In this document: piece after piece, positions 40,076 to 48,263 of the stretch
Position numbering within the stretch: the first letter of the stretch is position 1
Layout: each line of letters begins with the position of its first letter
DNA from: Mycobacterium sp. ENV421
Lineage (GTDB): Bacteria; Actinomycetota; Actinomycetes; Mycobacteriales; Mycobacteriaceae
Direction: 5' to 3'
DNA: 64,000 bases
NCBI RefSeq assembly: GCF_002887815.1
Contig: NZ_PDHO01000004.1
Coordinates: 124,001-188,000, forward strand
The notes under the pieces: model-generated
What the model was told of the DNA's origin: nothing
Seen by the model: the letters and a program-made list of their open reading frames with translations, nothing else
The model's database searches: none
Translations under genes and position numbers: made by a program

Positions 40076-40227
40076 CTCAGCACTAGAGCACGACCCCTGC
40101 GCGGTGTCGAACCAGGGTCCCGCTGCGGACTAACACGAATGACACACAACTGACCCCTGGTTGGAATGCGAGCGTCGAGAATCTCCAGGTAGCGCTCGAT
40201 GTCCCGACGCGCCAGAAAGGCATGCCG

Positions 40228-41811
40228 ATGAGCACCGACGTCACCGAGCCCGCGACACCGCCCAGCGAGCTGAAGATCCCGTGGTGGACCCGAGGCGATC
40301 TCAACGCGTTCTTCGGGCTGGGGTTCAACATTCTGGTCAACGTCCTGACCCTGACCACATTGATGATCGGCGTCGTGAAGCTGCCCGCCGACGACGTGCT
40401 GGGGACCGTTCTGCCCGCGCTCGGTGTGGCCCTCGTGCTGGGCAACCTCTACTACACGTTCCTGGCACGACGACTGGCGCGGAAAGAGAACCGCGACGAC
40501 GTCACCGCGCTGCCGTACGGGCCGAGTGTGCCGCACATGTTCATCGTGGTCTTCGTCGTGATGCTGCCGGTCTACCTGGCCACCAAGAATCCCATCGAAG
40601 CGTGGAAGGCCGGGTTGGCCTGGGCGTTCATGATCGGCGTGATCGTGATCATCGGCGGCTTCGTCGGGCCCTACATTCGCAAGCTCACCCCGCGCGCGGC
40701 GATGCTGGGGACCCTGGCCGGCATCTCGATCACGTTCATCTCGATGCGCCCGGCCGCCCAGATGTGGGAGGCCGCGTGGATCGGCCTGCCGGTGCTGGCG
40801 ATCATCCTGATCGGGTTCTTCACCGACGTGAAGCTGCCGGGCAACATCCCCGTCGGTCTGGTGGCGCTGTTGGTCGGCACCGCGATCGGCTGGGTCGGTG
40901 GATTCATGTCGGCACCCGATGTCAGCCAGGCCGTCGCCGACATCGCAATCGGCATCCCCGACCTTCGCCTCGACCTGCTGGGGTCCGGACTTGCCCACCT
41001 GGCACCGCTGCTCGGCACCGCAATCCCGTTGGGCGTCTACAACTTCACCGAGGCGATGAGCAATGTGGAGAGCGCGGCCGCCGCGGGTGACAACTACAAC
41101 CTGCGCAGCGTGCTGCTGGCCGACGGCGCAGGCGCGGTGATCGGTTCGGCGTTCGGCTCACCGTTCCCGCCGGCCGTCTACATCGGCCACCCCGGCTGGA
41201 AGGACGCCGGCGGCCGCGCGGGTTACTCGCTGGCCAGCGGCGTGGTGATCGGCCTGCTGTGCTTCCTCGGGCTGTTCGGGGTGCTGGCCGCACTGCTGCC
41301 GGTGCCCGCGATCGTGCCGATCCTGCTCTACATCGGTCTGCTGATCGGCGCTCAGGCCTTCCAGGCCGTGCCGCGGCTGCACGCGGTGGCGGTCGTCGCG
41401 GCACTGCTGCCCAACCTCGCCCAATGGGCCAGCGGGCTGATCGACAACGCGCTGAACGCCGCCGGAACGTCGGCGGCCAAGGTCGGCATGGACGCCCTCG
41501 GCGGCGCCGGTGTGGTCTACGACGGTCTGCAGACGCTCGGCGAGGGCGCCATCCTGGTCGGCCTGCTGCTGGGCACCATGGTGACGTTCATCCTGGAGAA
41601 GAAGTTCCGCTACGCCGCACTGGCGTCGGTGGTGGCCGCAGTACTGTCGTTCGTCGGCCTGATCCACGCGCCCGAGATCGCATGGGCCGCTAATCCCCAA
41701 GTGGCGCTTGGTTATCTGTTCTTCGCGGTGGTGTGCCTGCTGTATTCGCTGCTGCCCGCGGCCAAGGAGCCGGTGACGGTCGACGAAGCCGACATCGTCG
41801 CCGGGCACTGA
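40228..41811 (+). CDS. NCS2-type permease (xanthine/uracil family-like)
   Basis: A 527-residue integral membrane protein with about 12-13 hydrophobic segments. It begins WWTRGDLNAFFGLGFNILVNVLTL and contains NRDDVTALPYGPSVPHMFIVV and NFTEAMSNVESAAAAGDNYNLRSVLLADGAGAVIGSAFGSPFPPAVYIGHPGW in part, resembling the nucleobase transporter family 2 in overall plan (LGFQ-like N-terminus, NxE motif in TEAMSNVESA). The substrate is not determined; purines, xanthine or related heterocycles are candidates. The second of two ATGs was chosen because AAAGG is seven bases before it. A 150-base leader precedes it with a possible hairpin at 40110-40162. Confidence 0.82.
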   Translation: MSTDVTEPATPPSELKIPWWTRGDLNAFFGLGFNILVNVLTLTTLMIGVVKLPADDVLGTVLPALGVALVLGNLYYTFLARRLARKENRDDVTALPYGPSVPHMFIVVFVVMLPVYLATKNPIEAWKAGLAWAFMIGVIVIIGGFVGPYIRKLTPRAAMLGTLAGISITFISMRPAAQMWEAAWIGLPVLAIILIGFFTDVKLPGNIPVGLVALLVGTAIGWVGGFMSAPDVSQAVADIAIGIPDLRLDLLGSGLAHLAPLLGTAIPLGVYNFTEAMSNVESAAAAGDNYNLRSVLLADGAGAVIGSAFGSPFPPAVYIGHPGWKDAGGRAGYSLASGVVIGLLCFLGLFGVLAALLPVPAIVPILLYIGLLIGAQAFQAVPRLHAVAVVAALLPNLAQWASGLIDNALNAAGTSAAKVGMDALGGAGVVYDGLQTLGEGAILVGLLLGTMVTFILEKKFRYAALASVVAAVLSFVGLIHAPEIAWAANPQVALGYLFFAVVCLLYSLLPAAKEPVTVDEADIVAGH

Positions 41812-41825
41812 GGGTCAGTTCGGGG

Positions 41826-42209
41826 TCAGTCCCTGACGAACGGGACCTCGGTTCCGTCGGCGAGCACGATGTAGAGCCGGCGCCACGGGTCGGCGTCGAC
41901 CAGGCGCCACTGATGACCGGAACCGACGGTGTCCTCGGCCAGCAGCACGTCACCGGGGGCGAGGGTGAACTCCTCGCCGTCGCGGGTGGTGAACGCCAGC
42001 GTGCCGGCGAGCGTCACGACGAGCTGGCGCACCGGTGCGGTGTGCCAGGCCAGCGTGCCGCCGCTGGCGGTCTCCTCCGCCGTCACCCGCGTCGACGACA
42101 TCGCCGCGGATACCAGATCGTCGTTGCGGCCCGGCGTCAGGTCGAGGCGGCCGATCTCGACGTGGGACTGCTCGTCGGCTCCGGTGAACAACCGCACGCA
42201 GCGAATCAC
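41826..42209 (-). CDS. Cupin domain protein
   Basis: A 127-residue single cupin barrel. The two cupin motifs are partly recognisable: GGTLAWHTAPVRQLVVTLAGTLAFTT (motif 1, with only one histidine) and FTLAPGDVLLAEDTVGSGHQWR (motif 2, His retained). Metal binding is therefore uncertain. The GTG start has AAAGGG seven bases upstream and was preferred over a longer frame that overlaps the divergent TPR gene. It is convergent with the permease, 14 bases apart. Function unknown. Confidence 0.75.
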   Translation of the reverse strand: MIRCVRLFTGADEQSHVEIGRLDLTPGRNDDLVSAAMSSTRVTAEETASGGTLAWHTAPVRQLVVTLAGTLAFTTRDGEEFTLAPGDVLLAEDTVGSGHQWRLVDADPWRRLYIVLADGTEVPFVRD

Positions 42210-42279
42210 GTGTGCACCCTTTCGTTCTGGTCGGTTGCAACGGTATCCGCACTCGCCGCGCTGTCCTAGGGTGTGCAGC

Positions 42280-43968
42280 ATGGCGGTTCCGCTCGGCGAC
42301 ACCGAGCCGTATTACGACCTCGGTGACTACCACAGGCACGTCGACACCCCGTCGCCGCAGGCGCAGGTGTGGTTCGACCGCGGACTGGTGTGGGCGTACG
42401 CCTTCAACCACGAGGAAGCGATCACCTGCTTCGCACGGGCGTTGGCGCTCGACGCCGACCTCGCGATCGCCCGATGGGGTATCGCGTACGCGATCGGCCC
42501 GAACTACAACAAGGGTTGGGACGCCTTCGATCCCGTCGACCTGGCCGCGTCGCTGGCCCGGGCCCGCATGGAACTGGAGCTTGCCGCCTCGAGCCGCGGC
42601 AGCGTCGTCGAGCACGCCCTGATCGCGGCGCTGACAACCAGATTCCCCACCGATTTTCCCGACGACGCCGACGCCCTGGCGGCCGGCCATGTCGCCTATG
42701 CCGAGGCCATGGCCGAGCTGGCAGGGGCGTACCCCGACGACGCCGACGTCCTGGCGCTGACCGCCGATGCGCTGGTGAACATCACGGCTTGGGCGTTGTG
42801 GGACACCGCAACCGGGGAGCCGGCCCCCGGTTCGCGGGTGGTGGAGGCCAAGGCCCTGCTGGACGCGGCGCTGCGCACCGACGCCGGGCGCGCCCATCCC
42901 GGTGTGTTGCACCTCTACATCCACGCGATGGAGATGTCAGCCCATCCCGAGGACGCGCTGCCGGCCGCCGACCTGCTGCGCGGCCTGGTGCCCGACGCCG
43001 GCCATTTGCAGCACATGCCCTCGCACATCGACGTGCTGTGCGGGAACTACCGAGATTCGGTGCTGGCCAACCAATCCGCGGTGGCGGCGGATCGCCGATT
43101 CGTCGCACACGCCGGGCCGCTGAACTTCTATTCGCTCTACCGGGCGCACGATCTGCACTTCATCGTCTATTCGGCGATGTTCGCCGGCCAGTCGCAGATC
43201 GCACTGCAGGCTGCCGACGAGCTGTCCGGGCAGCTGACCCCCGACCTGCTCAGCATCGAGTCGCCGCCGATGGCCGACTGGCTGGAAGCATTCGTGCCGC
43301 TACGGGTGCACGTGCTGATCCGATTCGGCCGCTGGGACGAGCTGATCGCCGAGCCCCTGCCCGTCGACACCGAGTTGTATTGCACGACAACGGCAACCAT
43401 TCACTACGGGCGCGGGGTCGCGCATGCCGCCAAGGGACAGCTGGCCCAGGCGGCCGCCGAGCGGGAGGCGTTCGCCGCGGCCTATGCCCGCGTCCCGGAG
43501 TCGCGGTACCTGTTCAACAACACCAGCCGCGACATCCTGGCCGTCGCCGCGGCGATGCTCGACGGCGAGATCGCCTATCGGGAGGGCGATTTCGATGCGG
43601 CCTTCGAGCATCTGCGGCGGGCGATCGCACTCGACGACGAGCTCCCCTATGACGAACCATGGGGCTGGATGCAGCCGACCCGGCACGCCTATGGTGCGCT
43701 GCTGCTTGAACAAGGCCGCGTCGAGGATGCGGCCGCGGTGTACGCCGCCGACCTCGGGCTGGATCCGACATTGAGCCGGCCCTGCCAGCACCCCGGCAAC
43801 GTCTGGAGTCTGCACGGCTACCACGAATGCCTGCAGCGACTCGGCCGCGCAGACGAGGCCGTCATCATCGGCCGCCAGCTCGAACTGGCCAGAGCCCGCG
43901 CCGACGTCCCGATCCTCGCGTCGTGCCTGTGCCGCCTAGAGGTCGTCAGCACGGACTGCTGCAACTGA
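42280..43968 (+). CDS. Tetratricopeptide-repeat-like protein
   Basis: A 562-residue cytoplasmic protein composed largely of helical hairpins. TPR-like pairs are visible at the N-terminus (VWFDRGLVWAYAFNHEEAITCFARALALDADLAIARWGIAYA in part) and C-terminus (AAMLDGEIAYREGDFDAAFEHLRRAIALDDELPY, then YGALLLEQGRVEDAAAVYAADLGLDP). A conserved middle stretch HLQHMPSHIDVLCGNYRDSVLANQ is shared by a family of bacterial TPR proteins of unknown role. No catalytic domain or signal peptide is seen. The ATG at 42280 gives the natural family start. It is divergent from the cupin gene. Confidence 0.85.
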   Translation: MAVPLGDTEPYYDLGDYHRHVDTPSPQAQVWFDRGLVWAYAFNHEEAITCFARALALDADLAIARWGIAYAIGPNYNKGWDAFDPVDLAASLARARMELELAASSRGSVVEHALIAALTTRFPTDFPDDADALAAGHVAYAEAMAELAGAYPDDADVLALTADALVNITAWALWDTATGEPAPGSRVVEAKALLDAALRTDAGRAHPGVLHLYIHAMEMSAHPEDALPAADLLRGLVPDAGHLQHMPSHIDVLCGNYRDSVLANQSAVAADRRFVAHAGPLNFYSLYRAHDLHFIVYSAMFAGQSQIALQAADELSGQLTPDLLSIESPPMADWLEAFVPLRVHVLIRFGRWDELIAEPLPVDTELYCTTTATIHYGRGVAHAAKGQLAQAAAEREAFAAAYARVPESRYLFNNTSRDILAVAAAMLDGEIAYREGDFDAAFEHLRRAIALDDELPYDEPWGWMQPTRHAYGALLLEQGRVEDAAAVYAADLGLDPTLSRPCQHPGNVWSLHGYHECLQRLGRADEAVIIGRQLELARARADVPILASCLCRLEVVSTDCCN

Positions 43969-43985
43969 GGCAGTAATCTCGACAG

Positions 43986-44702
43986 GTGCACGACGGCCTG
44001 GAACCTCCCTCGCCGGTCCTCCCGACCCGGCGGGGCTGGCCCGGCCGGGTCGTGCATTTCATCGGCTCCGCGCCCATCACGTTCGGCTGGCTGGCGGTGT
44101 TGTTCCTGACGACCATCGCCCAGCACCTGCTGCCGCACTGGCATCTGCTGGAGCTGCTGCGCAAAGACTCGACCAACCTCCACCACCTCGCCTCCGACCC
44201 GATCCGGGTGCTCATCACCAGCCTGCTGTGGCTCGACGGCGCGGCGTGGTGGCCGTATCTGGTGATGTTCTGCCTCTTCCTTGCCCCGGCCGAACGCTGG
44301 CTAGGCCGGCTGCGCTTCGTGATCGCCGGGCTGATCGCCCACATCGTCGCCACCTATGCCAGTGAGGGCTATCTGTACTGGCAGATCCAGGAGGCGATGA
44401 TCTCACCGCGCTACCTCAACGCCCGCGACATCGGCGTCAGCTACTTCGCCGTCGGCATCGGCGGTCTGCTGACCTATCACATCGCGCGGCCGTGGCGCTG
44501 GCTGTATCTGTTCATCGCACTCGCCTACTGCGTGGGCGCGGTGCTGATCAGCCCGACGTTCACCCCGGTCGGGCACCTGATCGCGCTGTTCGTCGGATTC
44601 GCCTGTTACCCACTGGCGCGCAGCCGGCCCGGTTCACCGGTGGATCCGATGCGGTTGCTGGACCTTTGGCGCTTCCGCCATCCACCGACACCGGTTGCGT
44701 AA
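43986..44702 (+). CDS. Rhomboid-like multi-pass membrane protein
   Basis: A 238-residue protein with about six hydrophobic segments (about 25-46, 80-97, 112-130, 142-158, 165-182 and 188-206), the layout of the rhomboid fold; mycobacteria carry rhomboid-like proteins lacking the catalytic serine. GISYF-like ARDIGVSYFAVGIGGLL and the HLIALFVGFACYPLA helix carrying a histidine echo the rhomboid pattern, but the GxSG nucleophile motif is absent, so protease activity is doubtful. The GTG start follows the TPR gene by 17 bases; the deaminase gene begins nine bases after its stop, so these may be one operon. Confidence 0.7.
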   Translation: MHDGLEPPSPVLPTRRGWPGRVVHFIGSAPITFGWLAVLFLTTIAQHLLPHWHLLELLRKDSTNLHHLASDPIRVLITSLLWLDGAAWWPYLVMFCLFLAPAERWLGRLRFVIAGLIAHIVATYASEGYLYWQIQEAMISPRYLNARDIGVSYFAVGIGGLLTYHIARPWRWLYLFIALAYCVGAVLISPTFTPVGHLIALFVGFACYPLARSRPGSPVDPMRLLDLWRFRHPPTPVA

Positions 44703-44711
44703 GGTGAGGGC

Positions 44712-45191
44712 GTGGCGCTCGACGACCAAGACATCCGGCGGCTCGGCCGCTGCGTCGAGCTGGCCCGCACCGCGCTGAACGCCGGTGACGAGCCGTTCGG
44801 CTCGATCCTGGTCGACGCCGACGGCACGGTCCTGTTCGAGGACCACAATCACGTCGCAGGCGGTGACGCCACCGCCCATCCCGAACTCGCGATCGCACAA
44901 TGGTCCGCCGCGAACCTCTCCCCCGATCAGCGGGCCCGCGCCACCGTCTACACCTCCGGCGAACACTGCCCGATGTGCGCGGCCGCACACGCCTGGGTTG
45001 GCTTGGGCCGCATCGTGTTTGTCGTCGCGGGAGCCCAGCTGGCCGACTGGCTCACCGACTGGCAGGCACCGCTGCCACCGGTGGCCACTCTGCCGATCAC
45101 CGCGGTCGCCCCGCAGCTGACGGTCGACGGCCCGGCCCCCGAGTACCGCGACGAGATGATGACCCTCTACGCCGCGAAGTTCGCGCCATGA
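44712..45191 (+). CDS. Nucleoside/nucleobase deaminase (CDA fold)
   Basis: A 159-residue zinc-dependent deaminase related to guanine/adenosine deaminases. The zinc and catalytic motifs are HPELAIAQW (His56, Glu58; HPE in place of HAE) and SGEHCPMCAAA (Cys86, Cys89; HCPMC in place of PCPMC). DEPFGSILVDADGTV is the conserved N-terminal region. The substrate base cannot be read from sequence. The GTG start is followed closely by the rhomboid-like gene's stop upstream; its own stop overlaps the GH13 ATG by four bases. Confidence 0.88.
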   Translation: MALDDQDIRRLGRCVELARTALNAGDEPFGSILVDADGTVLFEDHNHVAGGDATAHPELAIAQWSAANLSPDQRARATVYTSGEHCPMCAAAHAWVGLGRIVFVVAGAQLADWLTDWQAPLPPVATLPITAVAPQLTVDGPAPEYRDEMMTLYAAKFAP

Positions 45192-46495
45192 GCGACTGGG
45201 TGCGCCACGCGATCTGGTGGCACGTCTATCCACTCGGTTTCGTCGGCGCCTTCCCCGCCGCCGAACCGCCGGGCCCCGATGAGCACCGACTCCGCCGCCT
45301 CGTCGACTGGCTCGACCATGCCGTCGAACTCGGGACGTCCGGGATCGCGCTGGGGCCCGTCTTCGCCTCCCGCACCCACGGATACGACACCACCGATCAC
45401 TTCCGCATCGACCCGCGACTCGGTGACGACGACGACTTCGACCACCTTGTCTCCGAAGCGCATCAACGTGGACTACGGGTCCTGCTCGACGGCGTGTTCA
45501 ACCATGTGGGAACGGAATTCGAGCGCTACCGTCGCGCCGTGGACGGCGGCGACCCCGATGCACGATCGTGGTTTCGCGGCCGCCCCGGCCACTTCCACAC
45601 CTTCGAGGGCCACGGCGAGCTCATCACCCTCAACCACAACAGCCCGGCCGTCGTCGACTACACCGTCGACGTGATGAGCCACTGGCTGGCCCGGGGCGCC
45701 GACGGGTGGCGCCTCGACGCGGCGTACGCGGTACCGGAGTCGTTCTGGGCGCAGGTGCTCCCGCGGGTCCGCGAAACCCACCCCGACGCCTGGTTCGTCG
45801 CCGAGGTGATCCACGGTGACTACGTCGCGTTCGTCGACGGCAGCGGTGTCGACTCGGTGACCCAGTACGAACTGTGGAAGGCGATCTGGAGCAGCCTCAA
45901 CGACGGCAACTTCCATGAGCTGGACTGGGCGCTGCAGCGCCACAACGACTTCCTGACCCGATTTGCGCCGCTGACCTTCGTCGGCAACCACGACGTCACC
46001 CGGATCGCCAGCAAGCTGGACCGCCCCGAGCAGGTGGCCCACGCCCTGGTGCTGCTGTTCACCACCGGCGGTGTCCCCAGCATCTACGCCGGTGACGAAC
46101 TCGGCTACCGCGGCGTCAAGGAAGAACGGGCCGGCGGCGACGACGCGGTGCGGCCCGAGTTCGGAACGCCACCCGTCCCGCTGGACGCCGCGGGGCGCGA
46201 GACCTGGAACCTGCACCAGTACCTGATCGGCCTGCGCCGCCGAAATCCCTGGCTGCACGAAGCGAAAACCACTGCACTGCAAGTGGACAACCGCGGTTAT
46301 GTTTATGAGACCCGCACCGGCGACGACGCCCTGATCGTCGCGCTCAACATCGACGACGCGCCGATGCCGCTGCCGGTGGCCAAGCTCACCGGCGGGCAGG
46401 CCCAGTTGGTGGGCGGCACCGCGGCACCCCCCGAGGAGATCGTCGACGAGGTGGTGGTCCCACCTCAGGGCTGGCTGGTGCTGCGGCCGCTATAG
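45188..46495 (+). CDS. Glycoside hydrolase family 13 (alpha-amylase superfamily) enzyme
   Basis: A 435-residue single-chain GH13 enzyme acting on alpha-glucans. The four conserved regions are DGVFNHVG (101-108), GADGWRLDAAY with nucleophile Asp177, FVAEVIHGDY with acid Glu206, and FVGNHDVTR with His268-Asp269. The domain B insertion is short and a C-terminal beta domain is small. It is cytoplasmic (no signal peptide) and shorter than trehalose synthase or GlgE, so maltodextrin or alpha-glucan degradation is likely. ATG overlaps the deaminase stop (ATGA), which couples an amylase to a base deaminase, an odd pairing. Confidence 0.9.
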   Translation: MSDWVRHAIWWHVYPLGFVGAFPAAEPPGPDEHRLRRLVDWLDHAVELGTSGIALGPVFASRTHGYDTTDHFRIDPRLGDDDDFDHLVSEAHQRGLRVLLDGVFNHVGTEFERYRRAVDGGDPDARSWFRGRPGHFHTFEGHGELITLNHNSPAVVDYTVDVMSHWLARGADGWRLDAAYAVPESFWAQVLPRVRETHPDAWFVAEVIHGDYVAFVDGSGVDSVTQYELWKAIWSSLNDGNFHELDWALQRHNDFLTRFAPLTFVGNHDVTRIASKLDRPEQVAHALVLLFTTGGVPSIYAGDELGYRGVKEERAGGDDAVRPEFGTPPVPLDAAGRETWNLHQYLIGLRRRNPWLHEAKTTALQVDNRGYVYETRTGDDALIVALNIDDAPMPLPVAKLTGGQAQLVGGTAAPPEEIVDEVVVPPQGWLVLRPL

Positions 46496-46906
46496 CAGCT
46501 CGAGTGTCCGGGTGTCCCGCTCGCCGCCGTAGAACCTGTCAAGCACCGCCACGAAATCGGCGTTGTCATCGGTGGCCGCCGCGAACAGCGTCATCGACGA
46601 GCGCACCTTGAGATTGTCCGGCCAGCCGAAGATCTCATCGACAGAGCGGCCTTCGATCGCCACCACCAGGCGGGCACACTGCCGCAGTCGTGGCCCGAGC
46701 GTCGGGTGCGCCAGGTATGCCTGCGCTTCAGCCAGCGATGAGATACCGAAACGCTTTGCGGTGGAACTACTTCCGAGCGCACCGAGCTGAGGAAAGATGA
46801 ACCAGATCCAGTGGCTGCGCTTGGCGCCGGCCCGCAACTCGGCGAGCACCTGGTGGTACACCCGGTCCTGGGCATCGACGAAGCGTTGCAGATCGAACGG
46901 GTCCAC
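46490..46906 (-). CDS. DUF1810 family protein (Rv1873-like)
   Basis: A 138-residue protein of the DUF1810 family, all-helical, whose M. tuberculosis member Rv1873 has a solved structure as I recall. Typical segments: DLQRFVDAQDRVYHQVLAELRAGAKRSHWIWFIFPQL and YLAHPTLGPRLRQCARLV, then DEIFGWPDNLKVRSSMTLFA. Function is unknown; related proteins are fused to or neighbour NADAR-type domains acting on ADP-ribose or riboflavin intermediates. The 3' end overlaps the GH13 stop by six bases. Confidence 0.88.
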   Translation of the reverse strand: MDPFDLQRFVDAQDRVYHQVLAELRAGAKRSHWIWFIFPQLGALGSSSTAKRFGISSLAEAQAYLAHPTLGPRLRQCARLVVAIEGRSVDEIFGWPDNLKVRSSMTLFAAATDDNADFVAVLDRFYGGERDTRTLELL

Positions 46907-46946
46907 GCCTCAACTGTACCGTTGCCTCCGCGTGATCTTTCCGTTA

Positions 46947-46961
46947 TTGACGCCAGGTCAA
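46947..46961. promoter_or_regulatory. Short inverted repeat / possible -35 region upstream of fbp
   Basis: TTGAC-GCCAG-GTCAA is a perfect 5-base inverted repeat in the 225-base region between the DUF1810 and antigen 85 starts. TTGACG is also a good -35 hexamer, with GGTACT about 18 bases downstream as a weak -10. The rest of this gap shows no other feature I can support. Confidence 0.3.
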
Positions 46962-47071
46962 AGCCGTTGCGGTACTGAGTATCCCGAGTCCCCCGCGTCG
47001 CCTGATCGTTAGCGAACCGCGATATGCCACACCGCCGCGCGTGCCGAGTCCGCGCTACGCACCGTGATTAG

Positions 47072-48130
<1,059 letters not shown>

Positions 48131-48144
48131 TCCACCCGAAACAA

Positions 48145-48183
48145 CAGCGAGCCTGTCGCCACCCCCCGGCGGCAGGCTCGCTG
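48145..48183. terminator. Strong intrinsic terminator after the antigen 85 gene
   Basis: A 16-base-pair stem, CAGCGAGCCTGTCGCC (48145-48160) against GGCGGCAGGCTCGCTG (48168-48183), with a single G-T wobble and a seven-base loop. It starts 14 bases past the stop and is followed by CTTTGTG. It separates fbp from lon. Confidence 0.85.
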
Positions 48184-48230
48184 CTTTGTGTGCGCCGCCG
48201 CGCGAGGGGAACAAACTGGAATCGTTCAAG

Positions 48231-48251
48231 GTTGAGTCGGTCAGACTGAAC
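48231..48251. promoter_or_regulatory. HAIR-like (HspR) element upstream of lon
   Basis: GTTGAGT-N7-ACTGAAC agrees with the HspR consensus CTTGAGT-N7-ACTCAAG at 11 of 14 defined positions with the exact seven-base spacer. It ends 12 bases before the lon ATG. HspR represses dnaK, clpB and, in Streptomyces, lon, so heat-shock control is plausible. Confidence 0.5.
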
Positions 48252-48263
48252 TTTGGAGGATTG

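Noticed and set aside
40110..40162. A guanidine-I (ykkC) or purine riboswitch before the permease
   Set aside because: The resemblance is limited to two short boxes, the aptamer helices cannot be drawn, and the permease family does not fit. It is recorded only as a low-interest hairpin.
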